Assembly (NCBI GenBank): GCA_907163345.1
Contig: CAJQUN010000140.1
Coordinates: forward strand, 248,001 to 312,000
Length of the DNA stretch: 64,000 bases
Reading direction: 5' to 3'
Source: Haberlea rhodopensis
Lineage: Eukaryota; Streptophyta; Magnoliopsida; Lamiales; Gesneriaceae
Shown in pieces: positions 11,702-21,885 of the stretch. A model generated the notes under the pieces. That model searched no databases. It saw only the letters and a list, made by a program, of their open reading frames with translations, and was not told the origin of the DNA. A program made the position numbers and the translations under genes. Numbering within the stretch: position 1 is the stretch's first letter; each line of letters starts with the position of its first letter.

Positions 11702-11969
11702 AAACAACGATGACCAGCTGCCTTCAACAAGGGAGATTTGGTTTGGATACATCTTCGGAAGGAAAGATTTCCAAGGGGTACCCATGGAAAGTTTAAGGAG
11801 CATGCTGCTGGTCCACCAAGGTTCTCAAACGCATTTGTGAAAATGCGTATAAGATTGAAATCCCAGGAAAGTATGGTGTCTCTGCAACATTTAATGTTGT
11901 TGATTTATTCCCTTATCACCATGATGAAGAAGATAACACAGGGACGAGTTTGTCAGCAGCGGATGCAAA
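11702..11969 (+). pseudogene. Chromovirus integrase C-terminal fragment
   Basis: Duplicate of 15199-15466 (offset 3497 bp). In reading frames broken by one indel it encodes the end of a Ty3 integrase (KGDLVW start, then an IGENAYKIEIPGKYGVSATF-type stretch). Coding runs a few codons into the LTR that starts at 11970. The left edge is a sharp breakpoint with the previous element. Confidence 0.75.
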
Positions 11970-12508
11970 TGATCCAAAATGTGAACTTATCAAAGGAAAT
12001 AAGTAAAGAGTCAAAAGTCACTTTCTAGATGTGACTTTCAAAATAATTGTAGACTAAAGTAATTTGGTTCAAGTATATTTGTCTTAATTAGATACATGCA
12101 TGTTAAATAATTAGGTTCAAGTGTATTTGTCTTAATTAGATTCATCCATGTTAATTAACTAGGTTCAAGTGTATTTGTCTTAATTAGATTCATGCATGTT
12201 TTGTGTTAGAAAATCTTTAAATAGTTGCATGTATTATAAAAACAAGGGAGATACATGAAAGATATTAATCGTTTGGATTATTAGAGAAGATGGATTTCTA
12301 CTGATTAATTCAATTGTCATTTGGTGGATTCCTAGACATTGAATACACATATTATACCAATCTTAGGTGGATTCCTTTGAAAAATATAAGTCACTCAAAA
12401 TTCTACGAATCCAAGTTTCCATCATCTACTCCACAGTCGATCAATACTTCTACACAATTCTCCACGCACGGCGAGCTATCCCTCTCAAAGCATCATTTAA
12501 CAGTATCA
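11970..12508 (+). mobile_element. Chromovirus LTR 2, complete 539 bp
   Basis: TGATCC...GTATCA with TGAT/ATCA ends, 539 bp, the same length as 15467-16005 and nearly identical. It is followed by a PBS at 12511 and preceded by integrase sequence, so it has internal sequence on both sides. It contains three copies of the TTAGGTTCAAGTGTATTTGT subrepeat near its 5' end. Confidence 0.85.
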
Positions 12509-12510
12509 AT

Positions 12511-12525
12511 TGGTATCAAAGCCCA
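12511..12525 (+). other. Chromovirus primer-binding site
   Basis: TGGTATCAAAGCCCA two bases after the LTR end, a one-mismatch match to the initiator tRNA-Met type plant PBS (TGGTATCAGAGC). The same site follows LTR 3 at 16008. Confidence 0.8.
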
Positions 12526-12551
12526 TAACCCACAGGTTCCAGGTTGTGGTC

Positions 12552-13723
12552 ATGCCTCTTCGATGACAGATCAACCCCAATGCACCTCCAAGACGTGAAC
12601 GAGATCTCCGTGAGATTGAATTGGATGAATTAAGGAGGCAAGTGCAACAATTTGGAACGACGTCTTTTGAAACGTGAAGAATCACTTCATGAATCCGAAA
12701 GCGATATTCAAACCAATAATGAAGAGGAAAACCCGTTTTACAAGGATGCAAGTGTTCATGCCAGACCACATCATCCGCGTAACCGAGGAGTTCAACCGAA
12801 TTTCTATACTAGAGTGGACCTTCCTTAATTTGAAGGGACAATTCAACCAGAGGAGTTCATTTACTGGTTGCACACAGTAGATCTGATCTTCGAATATCAT
12901 GATGTCCCCGATAATCGCAAGGTGAAACTAGTTGCTATAAAGTTAACAAAGCAGACATCCATTTGGTGGGAACACCTCAAAAACGGATTGAAACTTGGGA
13001 GAAGATGAAAAAAAAGCTCAAGCGAAAATTCTTACCTGGACATTATCGTCAAGACATGTTCCTCAAAATTCATAATCACAAAAAGCGGGAGAAACAGTTG
13101 AAGAATATAGCGCCGAATTTGTATGCCTTATGATGAAGTGTGAAGTACTGGAGCCGGAAGAACAGACGATAGCTCGCTATCTCGGAGGGTTACAACCCGA
13201 AGTTGCTAATGTATTCCAATTACAATCATACTGCACATATGTTGATGTTTTCAAACTTGCTGTTAAGGTTGAAAAGTAACTCAATGATACACCACGAACC
13301 GACCCTCGTTCTTGGAACAATGAAGGTTTTTCCAAAGGCAATTCTTCAACATCAATACCTTTCTAACCAAACAGCACAATCCCAATTAAGGTTTCTCCGA
13401 GGAAGAATGATGCAGAGAAGATAAGTCTTCCCAACACTTCTATGTCTAATTCCCGGCAGTGCTATAAGTGCCATGGCTTTGGACATATTGTTGTTAATTG
13501 TCCAAACAAAAAAATCGTTTCACTCGTAGAACACGACGAGCTATTTGACGAAGGAGAACCTACAGATGATGAAGTAGAAATGGAAGGTGACGTTACTTAT
13601 GCTGATCAAGTAGAAAGCCTTGTGGAATGTCTGAGTGTCACTCAAGAAAATGAGGATTGGCTTTGTCACAATATTTTTCACACAAAGTGCACTTCTGGTG
13701 GAAAGTATGCAGTATCATCATAG
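12552..13723 (+). pseudogene. gag: Chromovirus gag, decayed copy 1
   Basis: Capsid and nucleocapsid of a Ty3 chromovirus in several broken frames. Visible are a retrotrans_gag-like stretch (about 12840-13200; TSIWWEHLK near 12955, then KMKKKLKRKFLP-type and ARYLGGLQPE-type motifs) and a CCHC zinc knuckle CYKCHGFGHIVVNC at about 13460-13501. The reading frame opens at ATG 12552 but meets TGA four codons later where copy 2 has CGA, a C-to-T change. Several indels follow. Not functional. Copy 2 is at 16049-17416. Confidence 0.85.
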
Positions 13724-14735
13724 ATGAAGGAAGCTGTGAAAACATGGTGGCATCGGAGGTACTGGACAAGTTGACTCCAAACAGAGGTACACTCTCGTCC
13801 TTATAAGCTTTCTTGGCTTAGCAAAGGGAACAAGATCAAGGTTGAAAAAAGGTGCATGGTACAATTCTCAATTGGTAAGAATTATCAAGATTCTATTTGT
13901 GTGATGTTGTTTTCTATGGATGCTTGTTATTTATTTCTTGGCCGCCCTTGGCAATATGATCGGAAGGTTATTTATGATGGCCACAAGAACACGTACTGTT
14001 TTAAGAAAGATGGAATGAAGATTATTTTAGGGCCTATTATTCTGGAGGATTTCCCTAAATCTTCTAAGGGGGGTGACACTCTTCTGCTATCAAAATCTCA
14101 ATTTAATACACTTCTTGAAGAGTCTGATGAAGTTTTTGCTCTTGTGGTTGTGGAAAAGAGTGAAGGAATTAAACATATCCCCATAGAAATGCAGTTCTTA
14201 CTTGATGAATTTCAGGATGTTATACCAAGTGAAATTCTAGCGGGTCTTCCACCCATGAGGAATATTCAACATTGCATTGATTTAATTCCTGGTGGGTCTA
14301 TTCCAAACAAGGCAGCCTATAGAATGAATCCCAAAGAGCACGAATAATTACAAAGACAAGTCCTAGATCTTATGGATAGAGGTTTGTTACGGGAAAGCAT
14401 GGGTCCATGTGTGGTTCCCGCTCTTTTGGTCCCAAAGAAATATGGTTCTTGGCGGATGTGTATTGACAGCATAGCGGTGAATAAAATCACGATCAAGTAT
14501 CGATTTCCCATTCCGTGCCTCGATGATCTACTTGACCAACTCCATGGATCAATCTTCTCAAAGATTGACCTTCGAAGTGGCTACCATCAAATACGAATGA
14601 GGACCGGAGATGAATTGAAAAAAGCATTCAGAAAAAGGGATGAACTTTATGAATGGATGGTGCTTTGAGCTTTCAAATGCTCCGAGCACATTTATGAGAT
14701 TTATGAGTCAAGTTTTCAAGCCTTATATTGATCTT
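13724..14735 (+). pseudogene. pol: Chromovirus protease and N-terminal reverse transcriptase, broken
   Basis: A protease region (IIIDEGSCENMVAS near 13712-13755, then a LGRPWQYDR-type motif at about 13940) passes into the RT. The RT keeps VPKKYGSWRMCID and FSKIDLRSGYHQIRMR (14430-14600), an early part of the RT palm. An in-frame TAA at 14345 and a stop after EWMVL break the frame. The catalytic YxDD block, RNase H and integrase N-terminus are missing: about 14735 the sequence jumps straight to integrase. An internally deleted, defective pol. Confidence 0.85.
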
Positions 14736-15466
14736 TATTTCCATGAAGAAGCTACATGGTATTCCCAAGACTATGATTTCAAATCGCAATCCCAAGTTCA
14801 TTAGTCATTTTTGGCGAACTCTTTGGCGAAAGATGGGAACCACTCTCCAGTTTAGTTCATCTCACCATCCACAAACTGATGGACAAACCGAAGTTGTCAA
14901 TAGAAGTTTGGGAAATCTTTTGAGGAGCTTGGTACACACTAATATTCGCCAATGGGATCTTAGTCCTGCTCAAGCCGAGTTTGCTTACAACCAATCAAAG
15001 AGTCAAACAACGGGTATTAGCCCGTTCAAAGTTGTTTATGGCTATAATCATAATAGTCTGTTGGACTTGGTTCATATTCCCACTACTCATTCTTACAGTG
15101 GAGATGCTGAAGAAAGGGCAATACACATTAAGACGATACATCTCCAGTGCATGACCGAATTCAGAAACGATATGAGAAGTACAAAAAAGAAGGCTGATAA
15201 ACAACGATGACCAGCTGCCTTCAACAAGGGAGATTTGGTTTGGATACATCTTCGGAAGGAAAGATTTCCAAGGGGTACCCATGGAAAGTTTAAGGAGCGT
15301 GCTGCTGGTCCACCAAGGTTCTCAAACGCATTGGTGAAAATGCGTATAAGATTGAAATCCCAGGAAAGTATGGTGTCTCTGCAACATTTAATGTTGTTGA
15401 TTTATTCCCTTATCACCATGATGAAGAAGATAACTCAGGGATGAGTTTGTCAGCAGCGGATGCAAA
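14736..15466 (+). pseudogene. pol: Chromovirus integrase, C-terminal two thirds, defective
   Basis: Starts in the catalytic core at HGIPKTMISNRNPKF and continues with FSSSHHPQTDGQTEVVNRSLG. Family members have SDRD where this has SNRN, so the second catalytic Asp is changed to Asn; the Glu of QTEVVNR is present. A stop at 15208 and an indel after RAAGP break the C-terminal part. The end of the coding sequence reaches the LTR at 15467. The 3' 268 bp are duplicated at 11702-11969. Confidence 0.85.
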
Positions 15467-16005
15467 TGATCCAAAATGTGAACTTATCAAAGGAAATAAG
15501 TAAAGAGTCAAAAGTCACTTTCTAGATGTGACTTTCAAAATAATTGTAGATTAAAGTAATTAGGTTCAAGTATATTTGTCTTAATTAGATACATGCATGT
15601 TAAATAATTAGGTTCAAGTGTATTTGTCTTAATTAGATTCATCCATGTTAATTAACTAGGTTCAAGTGTATTTGTCTTAATTAGATTCATGCATGTTATG
15701 TGTTAGAAAATCTTTAAATAGTTGCATGTATTATCAAAACAAGGGAGATACATGAAAGATATTAATCGTTTGGATTATTAGAGAAGATGGATTTCTACTG
15801 ATTAATTCAATTGTCATTTGGTGGATTCCTAGACATTGAATACACATATTATACCAATCTTAGGTGGATTCCTTTGAAAAATAGAAGTCACTCAAAATTC
15901 TACGAATCCAAGTTTCCATCATCTACTCCACAGTCGATCACTACTTCTACACAATTCTCCACGCACGGCGAGCTATCCCTCTCAAAGCATCATTTAACAG
16001 TATCA
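15467..16005 (+). mobile_element. Chromovirus LTR 3, complete 539 bp
   Basis: TGATCC...GTATCA, 539 bp, near-identical to LTR 2. It serves as 3' LTR of the copy starting at 11970 and is itself followed by PBS and gag (16008-17416), so it acts as 5' LTR of a further, truncated copy. Confidence 0.85.
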
Positions 16006-16048
16006 ATTGGTATCAAAGCCCATAACCCATAGGTCCCAGGTTGTGGTC

Positions 16049-17416
16049 ATGCCTCCACGACGACAGATCAACCCCAATGCATCTCCTAGATGTGAACGAG
16101 ATCTCCGTGACATTGAATTGGATGAATAAGGAGGCAAGTGCAACAACTAGAACAACGTCTTCTAGAATCATTTCATGAATCAGAAAGCGATATTCAAACC
16201 AATAATGAAGAGGAAAACCTGTTTTACAAGGATGCAAGTGCTCATGCCATACCACATCATCCGCGTAACCGAGGAGTTCAACCGAATTTCAATATTAGAG
16301 TGGACCTTCCTGAATTTGAAGGGAGAATTCAACCAGAGGAGTTCATTGACTGGTTGCACACAGTAGATCGAATCTTCGAATATCATGATGTCCCCGATAA
16401 TCGCAAGGTGAAACTAGTTGCTATAAAGTTAACAAAGCAGACGTCCATTTGGTGAGAACACCTCAAAAGACAACGTGATCGAGAAGGAAAAGGACGGATT
16501 GAAACTTGGGAGAAGATAAAAAAAGCTCAAGCAAAAATTCTTCCCTGAACATTATAGTCAAGACATGTTCCTCAAATTTCATAATCACAAACACCGGGAG
16601 AAAATAGTGGATGAATATAGCCCTGAATTTGAACGCCTTATGATGAGGTGTGAAGTACTGGAGCCGGAAGAACAGACGATAGCTCACTATCTCGGAGGGT
16701 AACGACTCAAAGTTGCTAATGTAGTCCAATTACAACCATACTGGACATACGTTGATGTTTTCAAACTTGCTGTTATGGTAAAGCAACTCAATGATACACC
16801 ACGAACTGACCCTCGTTCTTGTAACAAGGAAGGTCTTTCCAAAGGTAATTCTTCCACGACAAAACCTTTCCAACCAAACAGAACCATCCCAACTAAGGTT
16901 CCTCCAAGGAGAAATGATCCAGAGAAGATAAGTCTTCCCAACACTTCTATGTCTAATTCCCGACAGTGCTATAAGTGCCATGACTTTGGACATATTGTTG
17001 TTAATTGTCCAAACAAAAAAATCGTTTCCTCGTGGAACAGGATGAGCCATTTGACAAATGAGAAGCTACAGATGATGAAGCAGAAATGGAAGGTGATGTT
17101 ACTAATGCTGTTCAAGGAGAAAGCCTTGTGGTTAGAAATGTCTGCGTGTTACTCAAGAAAATGAGGATTGGCTTTGTCACAATATTTTTCACAGAAAGTG
17201 CACTTCTGGTGGAAAAATATGTAGTATCATCATAGATGAAGGAAGCTGTGAAAACATGGTGGCATCGGAGGTAGTGGACAAATTGACTCCAAACATAGGT
17301 ACACTCTCGTCCTTATAAGCTTTCTTGGCTTAGCAAAGGGAACAAGATCAAGGTTGACAAAAGGTGCATGGTATAATTCTCAATTGGTAAGAATTATCAA
17401 GATTCTATTTGGTGTG
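16049..17416 (+). pseudogene. gag: Chromovirus gag and protease start, decayed copy 2
   Basis: Starts at ATG 16049 with an Arg-rich N-terminus; frames are broken after about 30 codons. Visible are a long gag piece (16138-16455; EEFIDWLHTVDRIFEYHDVP), a TGA where the family has the second Trp of SIWW, a CCHC knuckle at about 16967-17008 and the protease start at about 17222. It ends at about 17416, where homology with 13890 is lost, shortly before an Athila-like LTR. Better preserved in the N-terminal half of gag than copy 1. Confidence 0.82.
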
Positions 17417-17454
17417 ATAGTGTGTGTTGCTTGGGAATTATTCTTGTAAATCCC

Positions 17455-19398
17455 TGATAAGTGTGATTTTTACACTTAATTTGATATATAATTAGAGGCG
17501 TTTTTGTAGTGATTCCTGGAAAATATTACGCGTTTTGGTATATATTTGTATATTTCAGGAATCTAGGTGCAAATGCATAAAAGTTGAGGAATTTAGCTTA
17601 AAATGATGAAAAATGACCAAAGTGAGCACAACCGGATATTATCGAACATGGATGAAATCTTATATGATATGATAAGATTTTAAAGAGGGGATCAGTTTTA
17701 TTACAAAGGAGGATTGGACTCTACATATTAAGAGGAGAGTTTTTCATTGGCTGGGAGAAGAATACATTCACAACATCAGATTGAGCAGCAACAGTTAAAA
17801 AAACGTGATCAGGAAGAGATTGAAGGAAAATAAATACGAAGAAACGTATGAAACATTCAGCAACGTGAGGCAAAGGAGACGCATGATATCAGGAGAAAAA
17901 AAAAGATGTGCAGCAAGATACAGAACAAAGAGAATCAATTCAGATAAAAGAGATGCCCATATCAGATAATGAGGGCCAGGAGCAGCACAAGAGATAGGGG
18001 AATTAATCTTATCAGTAGCAGATTTACGTGAGATTGAGAAGAAAGAGACGTGAGGGTGAAGACTTCGGACGTAAAAATAAGGAGAGCTACGAGAGAGAAC
18101 AGAGGGGTGAACGAGACAGAGAGTGACGTGAGTGAGCAGGAGGAACAGAAGACGGGAGCGAAGGCGGAGGAGAGTTTATTGGGAACAGCAGAGACGTGAA
18201 CAAAATTCACGTCTGAACATTGGAAGAGAAAAAGATAAGAGGAAAACGTGAGACGAAGAGAACTTCAACGTAGGGAGTTTTCTCCAAATTATGGAACGAA
18301 TTCCAGACTCATTCTGCACGTAAGAAGAACTCACGTACAAAAACAGACGAGGAGTTTCCAGGAGAAAAAAGGAACGTGCAGAACAAATTGAAGTGAAGGA
18401 ACGAACAGCAAAGTAGACGCGAGAGCAGGAGTTGACGGGAGAAGAGAGATTGAAGAGAAGAGATTCACGTATAATTCAGAGAGAAATTCAGGCATGAAGA
18501 GTGACGTAAATCTGGTGACGAAAGGGTGAAGAACTCACGTACAGAACACAAAGCGAGAGACGGAAATACGGGCTATTCAACATCACTAGTTTATACGTAT
18601 TTCTAAACTTTGTTTGATCCTATTTAATTTCTTTATGTTTTTGATGTTGAAAAACATAATTTTGCATTTGATATTGAATATGTTGCTACGCTAAGTTTTT
18701 TCTCTAGACTTAGGGGATCCCATGTTATGAACCCATGATTTAAATTGAATGTTTCTGATTGATTCTTATTTATCTAAGTGCATAAATCATTGTTCTTCAT
18801 GCTTTTAAGGGTTTGGCCATCCTTGATGATATTAATTATAATTGAGATCGAGAGATAAAATTGGAATTCGATATAGTGATTTATGCCGTGGATTTCAGGC
18901 TGAGATCGAGAGATAAAGTCAAATACATGTGTGATAGCAATAGATTTACCAAAATCGAAGGCTAGAAGTTTTCATAGATCTATTTACAATATTAATTGTT
19001 CAATAAGGGTACGAGAGTGGCTTCTTGTTACGTTAGTATTAGATTTGTTATAGCCGGATCAAGGTATAACAAGTGAATTATGAAAACTCGTCACCTTAGA
19101 TTGTTTGAATTTAATTCTTAACTAATAGGCGAATTGTGGGGGATTACATAGGTGAACCGAAAGTCTTGATAATTGTCTCTATTGATTTATTCTTATTCTC
19201 TATTGTTTGGTTGGGTTTATTATTGAGTTAGTTATTCAAATTAGTTAATTAATTATAACCAATTTTCGTAGGCTAAATATAGTTAAACTAGTGGAGTTTG
19301 GTACTTATTTCCTAGTCCTCGTGGGTTCGACACTCATACTTATATTATCATTATACTAAAACTTGACACCGTGCACTTGCGGTATAGAATCGCTACAT
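17455..19398 (+). mobile_element. Lone Athila/Tat-like LTR, plus strand
   Basis: Starts TGATAAGTGTG and near its end carries GTGGGTTCGACACTCAT and AAAACTTGACACCGTGCACTTGCGG, matching the ends of the Athila-like LTRs at 25297-26914 and 30727-32349 on the other strand. No gag, pol, PBS or second LTR lies next to it; the next element's LTR begins at 19399. Rich in A and G over 17750-18560. Likely a solo or truncated LTR. The 38 bases before it (17417-17454) are unassigned. Confidence 0.6.
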
Positions 19399-19712
19399 TG
19401 GAAATAACTGTTTAAAATAATAGCGATCAATCCCGGTGTGGTATTGATCCTTAATGGATTTTAATTGTGGCAATTATGAATTAATTACGGTCTTGGGCCC
19501 GAGGATTCTATTGTGGTCGTTGGACCCTTGAGATTGTATTCTCGTGGTGTTAAACCTTGGAATGAGGTGTTTGGTGGGATCTGATTTCTGGGGTGCTTTG
19601 TGTTGTGGCTGATAATGAACATTGAGAACTGAGAGGTAATTATTGAACACAAATGATTTTTAATGAGTCATGATGTATTTGTGGAAGACTCAGGATTTTG
19701 GAGTTTTGTTAC

Positions 19713-19722
19713 TATATATACC
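19713..19722 (+). promoter_or_regulatory. LTR TATA box (plus)
   Basis: TATATATACCAAGT, same core as the minus-strand relative at 11173-11183. A pyrimidine-rich leader follows (19739-19805). Confidence 0.65.
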
Positions 19723-19819
19723 AAGTGGACTCGGTGTTCAGACAGTTCTTCCTCTCTCTTCTCTCTCTCGCCCAAACCCCCACCCATTTCCCTTCTTTTT
19801 CTCCCATGGAAGGAAATCG

Positions 19820-19852
19820 ATGGAGGCTCGACTTGGGAGCAGAATTTCTTGA
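19820..19852 (+). CDS. Conserved 10-residue leader ORF in the LTR
   Basis: Encodes MEARLGSRIS and stops with TGA, matching MEARLGSSVS at 11033-11065. It is followed by AAGAAAAGTTGGTAAT, a possible splice donor. The two LTRs are well diverged elsewhere, so conservation of this block is notable, but with two sequences selection cannot be shown. Confidence 0.35.
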   Translation: MEARLGSRIS

Positions 19853-20118
19853 AGAAAAGTTGGTAATACTCTTCCCCTCGCATTTATCTTTGTTTTGATT
19901 TTAGTATTCCTAAGCTTGGGCATGTTAATAGTTGGGTTTGGATTTTGGGAGATTATGAAGAATCTTGGATTTTGGTTATTCTTGATTTAAAATATGTTTT
20001 AACCCTTATTGGATATCCTAGGGTGTTTTAATTGTTGTTGGTTTGAGTTGGAAGGAGTTGGGTGTGGTTTGTTGAGGTTTTTAATCTTTTAAAAATGGTG
20101 GTTTTCGGGTTCGTGCAG

Positions 20119-20323
20119 TGGCCGATCGATCGGTAGCATCTTACCGATCGATAGGTGCAAATGTGTAGCGATGGGTTTAATTCCGACGTTTTACCGATCG
20201 ATTGGTGGCATCTTAGCGATCGATCGGTAGAGGCGAGAGATCGATCGGTAGAGGTTACCGATCGATCGGTGCAATGCCGTAGCCAAAATGTAAATTTTTG
20301 TGTTTTACCGATCGATCGGTAGG
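20119..20323. repeat. Array of seven ACCGATCGATCGGT-type palindromes
   Basis: Seven copies with core CGATCGATCG or one-base variants; the best are ACCGATCGATCGGT. The core is the same as in the other LTR subfamily but the next bases are C...G instead of G...C, so the site stays palindromic. Confidence 0.9.
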
Positions 20324-20850
20324 CGGAGACTTTGAAAAATTATTTTGTGTTGTGATTTCAACGTACGCTTTGGCCGCGTCTTTTAAATGGTTAATCGTCA
20401 TGGATTGACGATATATTTGGAGGTCGTGAACGTGATTGGGCACGAGGTTGCATACTAGTAATTAATTATGAGTTATTAATTGTGTTTAGCACGTAATTCA
20501 CTAGGTCTCGTGCCTAAGTCAAGGACTGGTTCGGACTACGAAATTATAAGGTACGTACAACGTATGAACATAGCCTTTTATATTATTGCAACTGTGAAAT
20601 GCATGATATAATGTTAATGCAATAAATTGGTAAGTATTGCAAATCATATGTTGTCGCAATGGAGTGAACATCGGTTGTGATGCCGCCACTATTGGGCGTG
20701 CGAGGTAATAAAACTATGGAATTAGTGGTTAGATATATGAAATATCTGTAAACATTGTTTAATGAATTGGTTTATTGATTTTGCTATTGTTATTGGGGAA
20801 CGGATGGGTTAATCAACGTAATGATTAACTGGCTTTTAGGGAATTGATGA

Positions 20851-21885
20851 TGTTAGGATCGGAGTAGTGTTTAGAATGGGGGTTGAATAAGCACTAGACT
20901 CAAAATTCAATTTTCCTCTGTTACTACAGACTGTTAAGTACTGTAGTAGCTTCTCAATTAGTTGCAAGTCAACAGACACTGATAATAGTGCGGAATACGT
21001 CTGCTGAACTTGTGAGTAATAAAAACTGAAAGGTAAATGTAGAAAGTAAATGACACAAGAATTGTTTCTGGAAGTTCGAAGCGCAACCCTTCTACGTCTC
21101 CCCTTCTTCCTTTACAGGAAGGATTCACTAGAAGACTTTGAGTATACACTCTTGTTGTACAACCCTAATCTCTCAATCTGTTTAGACACAATCCGTCTGA
21201 CAGTTACAAAGAGCTAACTCTTCTATCTTAGAACAAAATACAATTGATAGAGTGTTTTAATCTAAGCACAAATGATCCTTAAGTGATCAAATAAAACAAT
21301 AAGCTGTGCTACTAATTTTGAGCAGATCGATAAGATGAAATTTTTTGATGATAGCGTTCTGCTCAACTGAATGCTCGATAAAGTTGATTGATCTTTTATG
21401 CGTTTTAATCTCTTGTGTCCGAGTCTTATCTTCTGAGCATTTAAGTTGCACATATATATAAGCATTTCTGCCAACGACAATATTTCCTTTTGTGTGCAAC
21501 TCTATACTTTGGTCAATATCTGAACAAGCTGCAGTCTTCTATTTTAGACACTTTCCCTTCTGGTATGTTCTTTCGGCGCTTGTCAGATAGGATCTCCTTT
21601 GTCTATTTACCATTTAAGGTAATCTTCAGTCCTTGGTCTTTTTCATCATTAAATGCAACATTAAATGCTTCAATAAATAGCCGTTGATTATTTGGACTAA
21701 AGAACGAAGCTTACTAGCTTAGTCTGTTCTGATCTGCTCTGCATCGATCTGGGTCGATCTGATCTGGTCTGATCTGGTTGACATTGATCTGGTCTGTTTC
21801 AATCTTGTCTGTATAGATCCGGTCTGTTTGTCATTGACTTTATCGGTCTGGTCTGTTTTGTCATCTTTAAAATCCGGAACTAACA
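20851..21885 (-). mobile_element. Copia (SIRE-type) 3' LTR, minus strand
   Basis: On the minus strand TGTTAGTTCCGG... to CGATCCTAACA, 1035 bp. Just outside its start is AAAAAAGGGGAGTT (21886-21899 on plus), a polypurine tract. U3 is full of GATCTG/GGTCTG words. A TATA-like TTATATATATGTGC lies at about 21447-21462, just beside the point where the Athila-like element joins in the duplicated units. Confidence 0.75.

Larger units (their letters stand above)
19399..20850 (+). mobile_element. Ty3-like LTR, plus strand, 5' part (split by the copia composite)
   Basis: Relative of the LTR at 9153-11520 but inverted and diverged. It starts TGGAAATAAC and has matching features in order: ATCCCGGTG, GATTGTATTCTCGT, the TATA box at 19713, the MEARLG leader ORF, and a palindrome array. 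It is interrupted at 20850, and the remaining 574 bp (U5, ending CCTTACA) resume at 41222. Confidence 0.75.
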
